Shown here: positions 17,209 through 26,596 of the stretch, in pieces
How the letters are laid out: every line of letters starts with the position of its first letter
Position numbering within the stretch: position 1 is the first letter of the stretch
NCBI RefSeq assembly: GCF_900240945.1
Contig: NZ_OESG01000014.1
Span: forward strand, 2,634,734-2,698,733
Length of the DNA: 64,000 nt
Origin: Mycobacterium sp. 3519A
GTDB lineage: Bacteria; Actinomycetota; Actinomycetes; Mycobacteriales; Mycobacteriaceae
Reading direction: 5' to 3'
Program-made: the position numbers and the translations under genes
Notes under the pieces: model-generated
The model's input: only the letters and a program-made list of their open reading frames with translations
The model's database searches: none
Told to the model about the DNA's origin: nothing

Positions 17209-19034
17209 ACCTGCTGCTGGGTTGCCAACGCCACCTTCAACAGCTCGGCCGCGGTGACCGCCACCTCCAGTGTCTTGGCTTTGGTCAGGTCATCGCCCGC
17301 CGACGGTGCTCCCCAGTGCGCGACCGCGGTGAGGTCGCCGTTGAGGAACAGCCGTTTGCACTGGCCCCGCTGAATCTTGCCGCTCGACGTCGTCGGGATC
17401 GACAGATGCTCCACCAAAACCACTGAGTGCGTTCGGATTCCGTACCGGTCGGCGATCGCAACCCAAATCTTGTCGATGATGTCGTAGAGTTCGACCTCGC
17501 GATGGCGGTGCACCTCCTGCACCACGACGAGCTGTTCGACCGCACCCAGCCCCGGCGTGATCGCAAAGGCCGCACCGCGGCCCGATACGAGCACCGGATC
17601 GCAGTCCTGCACCGTCAGCTCGATGTCGTTGGGGTAGTAGTTGCCGCCGCGGATGGTGATGAGGTCCTTGCAACGTCCCGTGATGAACAGCTGCCCCGAG
17701 CGCAGGAAACCCAGATCACCGGTGCGCAGGAACGGCCCGTCCGATGTTCCCGACAGAAACGCCGAGAACGTCTGCTCGGTTTCTTCCGGCCGTTGCCAGT
17801 AACCCCGGGCGACGCTGGGGCCCGCGATCCAGATCTCGCCGACCTCATCCGCCCGGCACGGGCGGCGCGTCACCGGATCGACGATGACCACCCGTTGGCC
17901 GCCTGCGGGTCGACCGCAACCGATCAGCGCCACGGCGGATTGACTTTCGGGTTCGACGTCGACAACGCGGTCCTCGGTCAGCGCAGCGCGATCGATGTGG
18001 TGCACCACGGGAAGCGCGGAGTCCGATCCGCCCGATACCAGCAGGGTGGCTTCGGCTAATCCGTAGACCGGGAATTGCGCCTGCGGGCGGAAACCGGAGG
18101 AAGCGAAGGCATCGGCGAACCGCTGCAGAGTCGCGGGACGCACCGGCTCCGCGCCGTTCATGGCCATGGCAAGGCTCGACAAATCAAGTGCCGCACGCTC
18201 TTCCGCGGTGCTCTGTTCGATGCAGAGCTCGTAGGCGAAGTTCGGCGCGACGGTGAAGGTGGCGCGATGCCGGGAGATGGCTTCCAGCCATCTCATTGGT
18301 CGCTTGACGAAGGCCGTCGGCGACATGAGATGGGTTGTGCACCCGACGTAGAGCATCGAGAGGATGGCGCCGATCAGACCCATGTCGTGATGAGACGGTA
18401 GCCAGAACACACTGACGGCGGTGTCGTCGCCGCCCCAGACCTGACGGACGGTCTCCATGTTGTGGAGAAGATTGCGGTGTGTCAGCACGACACCCTTGGG
18501 CGCCGTAGTCGAGCCAGATGTGTACTGCACCATGGCAATTGCGTCCGGATCGAGGTCCGGCGCCACCCAGCTGTCGGCGTCGCCGACGTCGTCGGTCAGC
18601 CCCCACTGCAGGTGGCGCCCTTCGTCCAAATCGTCTACCGCGGCTCTGACGTTCGCGTGCGTTTCGGCCGTGGCGAGCGCGAAGCGGGCCTGCGCGTCGG
18701 GAACGACCGACGACAAGCGCGGAGCCAGCCGCTCGTGCACGGGCACCGCGACAGCGCCCGCGTAGATGCAGCCGAAGAATCCGGCGACATGGTCCAGACC
18801 AGGGCGGCACAGCACCAGGACGCGCTCCCCGGCTGCGCCCTGATGTTGCAGGCGCGACGCGATTGCTCGGGCCTTGAAGTCCAGCTCTTGATACGTCAGC
18901 TGGGTACGGTTTTCGTCATCGCCGTTGTACGAGAAGCTGAACGCGACCTTGTCTCGGTAAACCTCGGCTCGCTGCCGCAGAAGGTCCAGCAGCGTGGCGG
19001 CGGGGGCCGTCGTGTGCTGTGGCAATTTCGTCAC
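17205..19034 (-). CDS. Fatty-acyl-AMP ligase (FAAL, FadD family)
   Basis: This 609-residue adenylate-forming enzyme activates a fatty acid as acyl-AMP, usually for transfer to an acyl carrier protein or polyketide synthase. It has the P-loop YTSGSTTAPKGVVLTH (about 168-183), the FAAL-type WLPSHHDMGLIG, the adenine-binding FPVYGLAEATLLV, the RTGDLGFL motif, and GRCKDLITIRGGNYYPND. The catalytic Lys region near the end is TTSSGKIQRGQCK. No acyl carrier protein, polyketide synthase or NRPS is adjacent, so its partner is unknown. ATG 19034 starts MTKLPQHTTAP. It is 87 bp downstream of a GjpA-like gene, with a terminator hairpin between, so it is probably transcribed separately. Confidence 0.85.
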   Translation of the reverse strand: MTKLPQHTTAPAATLLDLLRQRAEVYRDKVAFSFSYNGDDENRTQLTYQELDFKARAIASRLQHQGAAGERVLVLCRPGLDHVAGFFGCIYAGAVAVPVHERLAPRLSSVVPDAQARFALATAETHANVRAAVDDLDEGRHLQWGLTDDVGDADSWVAPDLDPDAIAMVQYTSGSTTAPKGVVLTHRNLLHNMETVRQVWGGDDTAVSVFWLPSHHDMGLIGAILSMLYVGCTTHLMSPTAFVKRPMRWLEAISRHRATFTVAPNFAYELCIEQSTAEERAALDLSSLAMAMNGAEPVRPATLQRFADAFASSGFRPQAQFPVYGLAEATLLVSGGSDSALPVVHHIDRAALTEDRVVDVEPESQSAVALIGCGRPAGGQRVVIVDPVTRRPCRADEVGEIWIAGPSVARGYWQRPEETEQTFSAFLSGTSDGPFLRTGDLGFLRSGQLFITGRCKDLITIRGGNYYPNDIELTVQDCDPVLVSGRGAAFAITPGLGAVEQLVVVQEVHRHREVELYDIIDKIWVAIADRYGIRTHSVVLVEHLSIPTTSSGKIQRGQCKRLFLNGDLTAVAHWGAPSAGDDLTKAKTLEVAVTAAELLKVALATQQQV

Positions 19035-19063
19035 CTATCCCTGATCCAGTGAGGACCCGAAGA

Positions 19064-19098
19064 TGGGCCTCCTCGGTTGTGCTGGCCGAGGAGGCCCA
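19064..19098 (-). terminator. Hairpin terminator after the GjpA-like gene
   Basis: The arms 19064-19076 (TGGGCCTCCTCGG) and 19086-19098 pair perfectly over 13 bp with a 9-nt loop. It starts 23 nt past the stop of the minus-strand gene ending at 19122. No U-tract follows, as is common for mycobacterial terminators. Confidence 0.75.
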
Positions 19099-19121
19099 CC
19101 TGCGGTCCGGTTGAGATGTTC

Positions 19122-20786
19122 CTACTTGGCGTGGCGTCCGTGCGATGCGGCGTCAGCGCCTTTGGCCTTTCCGGCACTTGCCTTTTCGGCGCCACCGGCC
19201 TTCTCGCCACCGGCTTTGTCGCCACCGGATGCTGCGCTGTTGGACGAGTCCGCTTTGCCCGCCGTCGCGTCGGTGCCGCCCTTCGCGCTGGCGGTGTCAC
19301 CCGACTTGGGGGCGTCTGACCCGGCACGCTTGCGCGGCTTCGCCTTGTTGCCTGGGGTCGTGTCAGTGCCGGCATCCGACGACTTCGTGTCATTCGACGC
19401 TGTGGTCGAGTCGGTCTTCGTTGCCGAATCGCTTGTAACACCTGAGGTTCCGGTCGTCGGACCGGTGGATTCCGGCGCGGCCGCCGTCTTCGTGGCGTCG
19501 GTGCTGTCAGCCGTCGACGGGGGCGTCGCCGTGGACGTGGCATCGGGGGAGGACTCGCCAATGGTCTCCGTCTTGGGCGTGCTCTCCGTGGTGCCGGAAG
19601 TCGACAGGCTTGCCAATTTGGCCGTCGCTTCTTCAGGCGCCGTGGTGCGGGCTTCCGCGGTGACCGCGGCAGTGTCCTCGACGTCCTCGACGTCCGCGAC
19701 CATGGTGCTCAGCGTTGGGAAATGCAAGGTGGACAACGGCGGAACCTGCACTGCGTCCTTGCCGTCCCAGTGATCACCGAGTAGCACCCCGACCGTTTGT
19801 GAGATGGCCTGCAAGGCGCCGATCGGGCCGACCGGGTTGCTCGGAATGGGGAGGGTGATGGGTACTCCGAGCGCGTCGGTTGTGATGGTGAGGCCCAGGC
19901 TGTTCAGGATTGAACCGCCGGGAGTGGTTATCCCGGGATCGAGAGTGCCGCCCTGCGTGTAGCTGCCTTGCGAGACGCTGCCGACGGAGAACAGCCCGCC
20001 GAAGGCGAAGTCGAGCGCATCCAGCGTGGTGCCCGCCGGCAACACGCCCGACTGATTGATCAGCGGCGTCAGCGCGGTGAGGTCGAGGTTGGCGCCGTTG
20101 AAGAAGGCATTCACCATGTTCGCCGGCGTGTCCAACAGGTGGGTCAACGCCGCGGCCGGGTCACTGGCCTGCAGCGCGGCCCCGACGGCAAGGGCGCTGT
20201 TGAGCAGTGCCACCCCGGGAGCGATGACGGGGCCGACCGCGCCGATGAGCAGGCCACTCAGCGGCGACGACAGGACCTGCAGGACCTTGGTGACGATTCC
20301 GGCATCGATATCCGGCGGTAGGAACTCGGGAAGCAGGCTGACCAAGGCGCCGTGTAGGGCATCGAGGGTGTGGGCCTGGACCGCCGTGGCGGTGGCCTCG
20401 CTCGGGTTCACCCCCGTGATGCCCGTCGCGACGGTCTGGACATTGTTGGCGATCTGCGTCAACACGGAGCCGAGGCTCGACGGGTCGTTGAGGACCTGGT
20501 TGAGATAGCCGACCTGATTGACGATCGCTTGCTGCAGCCCCACGCCGGGCGCCAGGAAGAAGTTGTTGGTGAGCGTCGACGCGTTGGCGGATGTGGTGTT
20601 GAAGGCGTTCTGCCACGCTTCGAAGGGATTCCACCCAGCCGTGAGCCGCACCGCCATCGCCTCCAACTGGTGCGGATTCGGGACGTGAATGTCGGGAAGT
20701 GGCGGCGCGACAGGAGACACAGCTATGACGCTGGCCCCGACCAGGGCTACGCATCCGGAGGCATACGGACGAACTGCTGCTTGCAT
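19122..20786 (-). CDS. GjpA-like secreted/outer-membrane protein 1
   Basis: This 554-residue exported protein begins MQAAVRPYASGCVALVG followed by ASVIAVSPVAPPLPDIHVPN, a start shared with proteins annotated as GjpA-type porins of Gordonia and mycobacteria. A helical hydrophobic region (about 50-370) follows, including TPANMVNAFFNGANLDLTAL, a variant of the module seen in the two related genes here. The last 180 residues are disordered, rich in Thr, Ser, Asp, Lys and Ala, ending SHGRHAK. Porin activity is inferred from family naming only. ATG 20786 was chosen for its AGGGG site and because the upstream 60 codons look non-coding. The promoter region carries a TTAC-N6-GTAA dyad. Confidence 0.75.
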   Translation of the reverse strand: MQAAVRPYASGCVALVGASVIAVSPVAPPLPDIHVPNPHQLEAMAVRLTAGWNPFEAWQNAFNTTSANASTLTNNFFLAPGVGLQQAIVNQVGYLNQVLNDPSSLGSVLTQIANNVQTVATGITGVNPSEATATAVQAHTLDALHGALVSLLPEFLPPDIDAGIVTKVLQVLSSPLSGLLIGAVGPVIAPGVALLNSALAVGAALQASDPAAALTHLLDTPANMVNAFFNGANLDLTALTPLINQSGVLPAGTTLDALDFAFGGLFSVGSVSQGSYTQGGTLDPGITTPGGSILNSLGLTITTDALGVPITLPIPSNPVGPIGALQAISQTVGVLLGDHWDGKDAVQVPPLSTLHFPTLSTMVADVEDVEDTAAVTAEARTTAPEEATAKLASLSTSGTTESTPKTETIGESSPDATSTATPPSTADSTDATKTAAAPESTGPTTGTSGVTSDSATKTDSTTASNDTKSSDAGTDTTPGNKAKPRKRAGSDAPKSGDTASAKGGTDATAGKADSSNSAASGGDKAGGEKAGGAEKASAGKAKGADAASHGRHAK

Positions 20787-20832
20787 GACAACCCCTACTG
20801 ACGTTGTGCGGTGTTGTTGGACGGTGCGAAAT

Positions 20833-20846
20833 TTACCCAGGCGTAA
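20833..20846. promoter_or_regulatory. TTAC-N6-GTAA dyad upstream of GjpA-like gene 1
   Basis: On the minus strand it reads TTACGCCTGGGTAA. It ends 46 nt before the start codon at 20786. A similar dyad precedes two other secreted-protein genes in this window at nearly the same distance. Confidence 0.45.
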
Positions 20847-21340
20847 GTTCACAAATCTGCGATTTCCGCAAACTAATAGGTGCGCTATAGATGGGCCTGA
20901 ACTCTGGCAATGACGGTGCCCCTCACGGAAAACTCGCTGTTCGTAGCTGGTACCCAAGAAAAGCAATTAGCTTGACAAATCGTCGCAAACGCCGACGCCC
21001 ATTGCGTAGCTACGCCCATAGCCCAGCTCGACAACAAATGGCAGGCGGTGTCGTTTATTAGCTCAGCTCGGCGATCTAGCCGCCAGTGGCTGATCTTGAT
21101 GTTCGCCGCCGGACCCCTGTCTCTCGAACAGGGCCGAGAGGGTTTGCGCCCGGGCTCAGCCAAACTAAGAGGATTAACAGCTGCGCGCCCGAATCGACTC
21201 TGATGGTTCGCCGTCCCTCGAGTAGCGCAATCGGATGGCACCTGCTGCCACTTCTGCGGGGCTCTCTGATGGGGTGACCCAGCAGCGTTCCCAGCGTCGC
21301 AGAAACTGCGGCCTTCGGCCCTCCCGATACCCTGAACACC
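20847..21340. other. Gene-free, AT-richer interval between GjpA-like gene 1 and lpqW
   Basis: No convincing reading frame is present. The interval has lower GC than its surroundings. It holds a TTGACA hexamer at 20973-20978 and the perfect 12-bp palindrome GCGTAGCTACGC at 21004-21015. It presumably contains the promoters of both divergent genes; nothing else was recognised. Confidence 0.5.
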
Positions 21341-23200
21341 GTGCCGGGGCCCCTACGCGTCATAGCTGCGCTATCCGCGCTGGTGACCCTGGTGGGCGGA
21401 TGTACCGTCAGCCCGCCGCCGGCGCCGCAGAGCACCGACACCAGTCAGTCGACGCCGCCTCCTCCGGCCAAGGCGACGCAGATCATCATGGCCATCGATT
21501 CGATCGGTCCCGGCTTCAATCCGCATCTGCTGTCCGACCAGTCGCCGGTGAATGCCTCGATCAGCTCGCTGGTGCTGCCCAGCTCGTTCCGGCCGGTACC
21601 GGATCCCAACTCACCCACCGGGTCTCGCTGGGAACTCGACACGACGCTGTTGGAGTCGGCCGAGGTGAGCAACCAGAACCCGTTCACCGTCACCTACAAG
21701 ATCCGGCCGGAGGCGTCGTGGACGGACAACGCCCCGATCGCCGCCGACGACTTCTGGTACCTGTGGCGCCAGATGGTCAGCCAACCCGGCGTCGTCGACC
21801 CGGCAGGCTATGACTTGATCACCGGTGTGCAGTCGATCGACGGCGGCAAGACGGCGGTGGTGACGTTCTCGCAGCCCTATCCGGCCTGGCGTGAACTGTT
21901 CAACAACATCCTGCCCGCCCACATCGTCAAGGACGTGCCCGGCGGATTCGCGGCGGGCCTGGCACGGGCGCTGCCGGTGACCGGCGGCCAGTTCCGCGTG
22001 GAGAGCATCGACCCCCAGCGCGACGAAATCCTGCTGGCCCGCAACGACCGGTACTGGAGCGCACCCGCCAAACCCGACCAGGTGCTGTTCCGTCGCGGCG
22101 GCGCTCCCGCCGCGTTGGCCGATTCGATCCGCAACGGCGATACTCAGGTGGCCCAGGTGCACGGCGGGGCGGCGGCGTTCGCGCAACTGTCGGCCATCCC
22201 CGACGTGCGAACGGCACGCATCGTCACCCCGCGCGTCATGCAGTTGACGTTGCGAGCCCAGCAGCCCGCCCTCTCGGATTCCCAAGTGCGCAAAGCGATT
22301 CTGGGCCTGCTCGACGTCGACTTGCTCGCGTCGGTGGGTGCGGGCGACGACAACACCGTCACGCTCGCGCAGGCGCAGGTGCGCTCGCCGTCCGACCCGG
22401 GTTATGTGCCGACCGCGCCGCCCGCAATGACCAAGGAGGCCGCGCTGGCACTGTTGGCCGAGGCGGGCTATCAGGTCGAGCCGATCGACACGACCGCGCC
22501 GACGACGCCGGGCACGCCAACACCCGAGAACCGCGGCCGCATCACCAAGGACGGTGTCCCGCTGACGCTCGTGCTCGGGGTGGCGGCCAACGATCCGACC
22601 GCGGTCGCGGTCGCCAACACCGCGGCGGACCAACTTCGCAACGTCGGCATCGCCGCGTCGGTGTCGGCGTTGGATCCGGTGGTGCTGTACGGCGATGCGT
22701 TGATCAACAACCGGGTCGACGCGGTGGTTGGCTGGCATCAGGCAGGCGGCGACCTGGCGACCTCGCTGGCGTCGCGCTACGGCTGTCCGGCGCTGGAAGC
22801 GACGGCGGTCTCCACCGCGACGCCTGGCACAACGCCGTTGTCACCGTCGCCGACCAGTACGTCATCGACGCCGCAGAAGCCGGGTACCACGGCCACCCAG
22901 ACCAGTCCCGCCCCGGCCCCCGAATCTGGTGCGCTCGTCCAAGCCCCCAGCAACATCACCGGCATCTGCGACCGCAGCATTCAGCCGAAGATCGACGCCG
23001 CGCTCGACGGCACCGAAGACATCGGGGAAGTGATCGACGCCGTCGAACCACGGCTGTGGAACATGTCGACCGTGCTGCCGATCCTGCAGGACACCACGAT
23101 CGTCGCGGCAGGGCCCAGCGTGCAGAACGTCAGCCTGACCGGAGCGGTGCCGGTGGGCATCGTCGGCGACGCCGGAAAGTGGGTCAAGGCGCCGCAGTGA
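21341..23200 (+). CDS. lpqW: LpqW, lipoprotein regulating PIM/LAM branch point
   Basis: This 619-residue lipoprotein has the signal peptide and lipobox LVGGC (Cys at 21). The mature part has the fold of periplasmic peptide-binding proteins (SBP family 5: [20 protein letters not shown], then [23 protein letters not shown]). A Pro/Ser/Thr-rich insert lies at about 505-540 ([18 protein letters not shown]). In M. smegmatis LpqW controls flux between polar PIMs and LM/LAM, acting on the PimE step, so two members of that system lie 13 kb apart here. GTG 21341 gives [15 protein letters not shown]. Its TGA stop directly abuts the stop of the convergent LCP gene (TGATCA). Confidence 0.92.
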   Translation: MPGPLRVIAALSALVTLVGGCTVSPPPAPQSTDTSQSTPPPPAKATQIIMAIDSIGPGFNPHLLSDQSPVNASISSLVLPSSFRPVPDPNSPTGSRWELDTTLLESAEVSNQNPFTVTYKIRPEASWTDNAPIAADDFWYLWRQMVSQPGVVDPAGYDLITGVQSIDGGKTAVVTFSQPYPAWRELFNNILPAHIVKDVPGGFAAGLARALPVTGGQFRVESIDPQRDEILLARNDRYWSAPAKPDQVLFRRGGAPAALADSIRNGDTQVAQVHGGAAAFAQLSAIPDVRTARIVTPRVMQLTLRAQQPALSDSQVRKAILGLLDVDLLASVGAGDDNTVTLAQAQVRSPSDPGYVPTAPPAMTKEAALALLAEAGYQVEPIDTTAPTTPGTPTPENRGRITKDGVPLTLVLGVAANDPTAVAVANTAADQLRNVGIAASVSALDPVVLYGDALINNRVDAVVGWHQAGGDLATSLASRYGCPALEATAVSTATPGTTPLSPSPTSTSSTPQKPGTTATQTSPAPAPESGALVQAPSNITGICDRSIQPKIDAALDGTEDIGEVIDAVEPRLWNMSTVLPILQDTTIVAAGPSVQNVSLTGAVPVGIVGDAGKWVKAPQ

Positions 23201-24781
23201 TCACTTCACGCAGGGAGTGTTCGTCCCGACCATCTCGGTGAGGTCGGTGGGTGCGGGTGCCTTGGTGCCGGTGGCTGTCGCGTCGACGGTGGTGACAGGT
23301 GTCGCGGTGGTGGCCGTCGGGCTGGAATCGGTCATGTACTGATCGGCGGGGAAGTCGGCGCCGATGGTCAGTTGCACGGTGCCGGGCGCAACGGTGTCCG
23401 AGGCGGTCGCGGCGACCTGCAACCGGTCGGCCAGCGTGCGGGCCGCATCGTCGGCGCCCGCGCCGTAGGCGATGGTGCTGGTGTCCGCCAACTGATCTGC
23501 CGTCGACACCGTCCCGGCGATCAGCCCGTCGGTGCCGAACGTGCGCTCTATCGCCGATCCGAGACCGTCGTGGTCCGTGGCGTTCACGACGTCGAGAGTT
23601 GCTGGGGCAGAAGGACTTTGGCTCGGGGTCGGGGTGGGTGGAGTCGTACCATCGGTGAACAGGCTGTGCACGATCTGCCGGATGCCTTGCACGTCAACGA
23701 TGTTGACGTCTTCGCCTTGGGAGTTCTGACCGAACTCACTGATCGGCAGCGTGTACAGGGTCAGGCGGCTGTCGGTCAAAGACGATGCCCGGTCGACGAA
23801 GCGGGCGAGGTCGAAGCCGTCGTCCACGGCGATGTTCTGCTCGGCGACCTGCAGCAGGTTTCTCAGGTCGGCGGGATTGGACAGTGCGCCGCCGTGCCGC
23901 AACGCGGTCACCAGTGAGACGATGAACGCCTGCTGCCTGCGGGTGCGATCCATGTCGGTGAACAATTCGTCGTTCGCGTCGCGGCGTTGCCGCACGAACG
24001 CCATGGCCTGCGCGGCGTTGATCTGTTGGACGCCGCGGTGAAAGTCCGCCCCGGAGTAGCTGTCTGACGTGTCGTCGTTGAGGCACACGGTGATGGGTTG
24101 CACCACCTGTGCTATCTGAAAGAACGCACCGAGGGTCACTTCGATGAAGTGGTCGATCGACACACCCAACAGCTTGCGCACGGTGTTGATCTCGGCTTTG
24201 CGGCCCGCCTCGCGGGCGGTCTGCTCGCGGCTGGACTGGGCGATGCTGTCGCTCAGCGAGTCCATCTTCTGCTGATAGGCCAACCCGTAGGCCTGCTTGA
24301 CCTTGCCCTTGCACACCCCGCTGGGACAGCCGGGCAGATCGACGTAGTCGTCGCGAGGCACCGATACCGCGCTGACGTTCGCGCCGCCGCCCGACAAGTG
24401 CAGCAGGATCAACACGTTGGCGTTGTAGCCGCCGACCGTTTCGTCACCGGCGTGCAAGGCATCGTAGATGTCCTGGGGCAGTGGCTGGCCGTGTTGGTCG
24501 AGGCGACTGTCCAATCCCATGATCAGGATGTTCTCGTCGCCCCCGACAGACGCGGGAGCGCCGACCAGGGCCTGCGATGTGGTGATGCCGCCGGACAGAT
24601 TGCGGTAACCGCTCCACCCCGCAGCCGTCACCGCCAAAGCGGCCACAGCGGCCAATGCGCCCAGCACTCGGCCGGTGACGAGCGCTCGGCGCCTGCTGCG
24701 CGCACTCGGAAGCCGGTGCCGTGGCCCTGCCACTGGCGGGATCGGCTCGGTTTCCCACCCCGAAACGGCTGGTCGACTCAT
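23201..24781 (-). CDS. LytR-CpsA-Psr (LCP) family wall-polymer ligase
   Basis: This 526-residue membrane-anchored enzyme has an N-terminal cytosolic tail rich in Arg, one transmembrane helix (about 38-56) and an extracytoplasmic LCP domain. LCP proteins join polyprenyl-phosphate-linked glycans to peptidoglycan; in mycobacteria, arabinogalactan. Key elements are the MGLDSRLDQHG segment, SVPRDDYVDL (the Arg and Asp that contact the pyrophosphate) and FVRQRRDANDELFTDMDRTRRQQ. A Pro/Ser linker leads to a C-terminal LytR_C domain (about 390-490, LDVVNATDHDGLGSAIE). The ATG has no ribosome site, and a GATAAT box just upstream suggests a very short leader. Confidence 0.9.
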   Translation of the reverse strand: MSRPAVSGWETEPIPPVAGPRHRLPSARSRRRALVTGRVLGALAAVAALAVTAAGWSGYRNLSGGITTSQALVGAPASVGGDENILIMGLDSRLDQHGQPLPQDIYDALHAGDETVGGYNANVLILLHLSGGGANVSAVSVPRDDYVDLPGCPSGVCKGKVKQAYGLAYQQKMDSLSDSIAQSSREQTAREAGRKAEINTVRKLLGVSIDHFIEVTLGAFFQIAQVVQPITVCLNDDTSDSYSGADFHRGVQQINAAQAMAFVRQRRDANDELFTDMDRTRRQQAFIVSLVTALRHGGALSNPADLRNLLQVAEQNIAVDDGFDLARFVDRASSLTDSRLTLYTLPISEFGQNSQGEDVNIVDVQGIRQIVHSLFTDGTTPPTPTPSQSPSAPATLDVVNATDHDGLGSAIERTFGTDGLIAGTVSTADQLADTSTIAYGAGADDAARTLADRLQVAATASDTVAPGTVQLTIGADFPADQYMTDSSPTATTATPVTTVDATATGTKAPAPTDLTEMVGTNTPCVK

Positions 24782-24840
24782 AACAGATCGGGATTATCCC
24801 GGCGGCTCCTGAGCGGAGACTGAGGACGGCGACGACGTAA

Positions 24841-24870
24841 TCGGCCCCCTCCATTTGCGGAGGGGGCCGA
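24841..24870 (-). terminator. Hairpin terminator after GjpA-like gene 2
   Basis: Arms TCGGCCCCCTCC (24841-24852) and 24859-24870 pair over 12 bp with a 6-nt loop, 15 nt past the stop of the minus-strand gene. The stem core is identical to that of the terminator at 27852-27886. Confidence 0.8.
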
Positions 24871-24885
24871 CTCGATCTTCAATGG

Positions 24886-26187
24886 CTACTTCTTCTTGCT
24901 GGCCTTCGCGGTAGCCGACTTCGCGCTCGAGGCCTTCTTGGCGCCGGACTTCTTCGAGGTGTTGTCGCCCTTGGCCGTTGAGGTGGCATCGGTGTCGGAC
25001 CCCTTGGCGTTGGACGTGGTGTCGCCCTTGGACGCGGTGTCGCCCTTGGAAGTGGTGTCGCCCTTGGACGTGGTGGTGTCACCCTTGGAGGTGGCGGTGT
25101 CACCCTTGGTCGCCGTGTCGCCCTTGGACGTCGTGTCATCGGCGGGTGCGCTGTCGGTTGCCTCGGTCGACGAGCTCGCTTCGGTGGACGACGTCGACGT
25201 GGCGGACTTGCCGGTCGTTTCGTCCTTGGACGTCGCGGTTGTCGAGTCATCGGCGGCCGTTTCGTCCTTGGTGTCGGTCGCCTTGGCCTTGGTCGAGGTG
25301 TCCGTCGACTTGGCGGTGGTTGCCGGCGCGACGTCGAGGGTGACGGTCTTGGCGGCCGCCGTCTTCGTCGAGGTCACTTCGTCAGTCGCGGCGGTCGTCG
25401 TCGCCGCGGCCGGTGGTGCCGGCGGCGTGATCGCGTCGAGGATCATGTCCCTGATGGTGATCACCAGGCCGAGGGGGCCGGACATCGGCGACAACAAACC
25501 GCCGATTTGGGTCGGCGCGTAGCCGTTGATGAAGCCGTCCAGCATGACGGCAGGCGCGTTGACGATGGCGCTGACGACGGCTGCGGGATTGCCGGCTGCC
25601 GCGGCATCGGCGACGCCCTGGAGGGCCTGTCCCGTAGCGTTCAGCAACGCCAGCGGCGGCTGCAACACTCCGAGACTGGCGGCCAGCACGACATTTGGCA
25701 GTTGATCGACGACCTTCGTGAAGTTCGTCAGCGGCTGCAAAAGCGGCCCCGCGAACGGGAGCGCGCCCAGGACAATGCCGGTGGAAAGGGCCTCGGCCGC
25801 GTCCTGGATGTGGCCCTCGCGCAATTGAGTCAGCACATTCTGCAGCGTCGCTGGAATGCTGCCCGGATTGCTTATTTGTAGAGACCCCTCCAGCGCCCGG
25901 CCGAGTTCAGTGATCAGGGTCGACTGGTTGGCCAGGACTTGCGCCAGAATCGGCGCGACTCCGTGCGCGAAAGCTCTCTGGTACAGCTCGTTGATGTTGG
26001 TGACCGTGTTTTCCAGCAGCTGTCCGTAAGGGCTCGTTGCCGCGGACAGTGCGACCTCGGCCGAGCGAACGTCTGGGAGCGAGATGTGCGGCGGCGCTGG
26101 CGCGAGGGGAGCGACCGCGATGACGCTTGCTCCGACGAGGGCGATCCCCGCATTGAGATAAGGACGACGAACAGTGGCACCTTGCAT
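24886..26187 (-). CDS. GjpA-like secreted/outer-membrane protein 2 with repeat tail
   Basis: This 433-residue exported protein starts MQGATVRRPYLNAGIALVGA followed by SVIAVAPLAPAPPHISLPD, matching the other GjpA-like proteins. A helical domain spans about 40-255 and includes NAPAVMLDGFINGYAPTQIG, the family module. From about residue 260 the sequence is disordered and dominated by Thr, Ser, Asp, Lys and Ala, with a block of TSKGDT-type repeats (about 352-390) and a lysine-rich end (KASKKK). ATG 26187 has a GAGGAG site 5 nt upstream and a TATACC -10-like box about 20 nt upstream. The basic, disordered end could bind wall polymers; this is inference. Confidence 0.75.
   Translation of the reverse strand: MQGATVRRPYLNAGIALVGASVIAVAPLAPAPPHISLPDVRSAEVALSAATSPYGQLLENTVTNINELYQRAFAHGVAPILAQVLANQSTLITELGRALEGSLQISNPGSIPATLQNVLTQLREGHIQDAAEALSTGIVLGALPFAGPLLQPLTNFTKVVDQLPNVVLAASLGVLQPPLALLNATGQALQGVADAAAAGNPAAVVSAIVNAPAVMLDGFINGYAPTQIGGLLSPMSGPLGLVITIRDMILDAITPPAPPAAATTTAATDEVTSTKTAAAKTVTLDVAPATTAKSTDTSTKAKATDTKDETAADDSTTATSKDETTGKSATSTSSTEASSSTEATDSAPADDTTSKGDTATKGDTATSKGDTTTSKGDTTSKGDTASKGDTTSNAKGSDTDATSTAKGDNTSKKSGAKKASSAKSATAKASKKK
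25019..25132. repeat. Six-copy short tandem repeat inside GjpA-like gene 2
   Basis: The + strand unit GTGTC(G/A)CCCTTGG begins at 25019, 25037, 25055, 25076, 25097 and 25115, with spacings of 18, 18, 21, 21 and 18 bp, all multiples of 3. It encodes KGDT repeats on the minus strand. Such in-frame arrays can vary in copy number between strains. Confidence 0.85.
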
Positions 26188-26226
26188 AGCATCTCCTCAA
26201 AATGCAGTAGGTATAGCATTCGAAAC

Positions 26227-26240
26227 TTACTCAGAAGTAA
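26227..26240. promoter_or_regulatory. TTAC-N6-GTAA dyad upstream of GjpA-like gene 2
   Basis: On the minus strand it reads TTACTTCTGAGTAA, followed by GTTTCG. It ends 39 nt before the start codon and just upstream of the TATACC -10-like box, so a bound protein would touch the -35 region. Confidence 0.45.
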
Positions 26241-26596
26241 TGCGCCAAATACCGCATTTCGAAATATTATTTGTGACTCACAGCTTCCTGGTAGATAGTG
26301 GTCAGTAGCTGGACTAATGGGGTCCGCGCGGGTGGGGCTAACAAAGTAATTCGAAGGCTGGGTAAGTGCTTTTCTGTGATCTGTCGAGACATGCCATTAA
26401 CGTTGTTTATTAGCTAGTCTTTCCGAAAATCCGACAAACCTCGGCATACATGTGTCCGCCAGAATCGGGTGACGTTGCCGGCAGCTTGCCCGCGGGTGGG
26501 CGCGGAATCGATGTGTCATCCGAACGGTCGACAGCCACAGCAATCCTTGACAACGCAACAAATCCACGCCGGCTCGTTTGCCGGGCCGGAGACGAA
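26241..26596. other. Gene-free AT-richer interval upstream of GjpA-like gene 2
   Basis: This stretch between the GjpA-like gene 2 dyad and the 3' end of the ClC gene has visibly lower GC than its flanks and no credible reading frame. It probably holds the GjpA-like promoter and the 3' region of the ClC transcript. No clear hairpin terminator was seen for ClC. Confidence 0.5.

Noticed and set aside
25019..25132. CRISPR array
   Set aside because: Repeat units are short, in frame, and lie inside a coding sequence; no spacers or cas genes.
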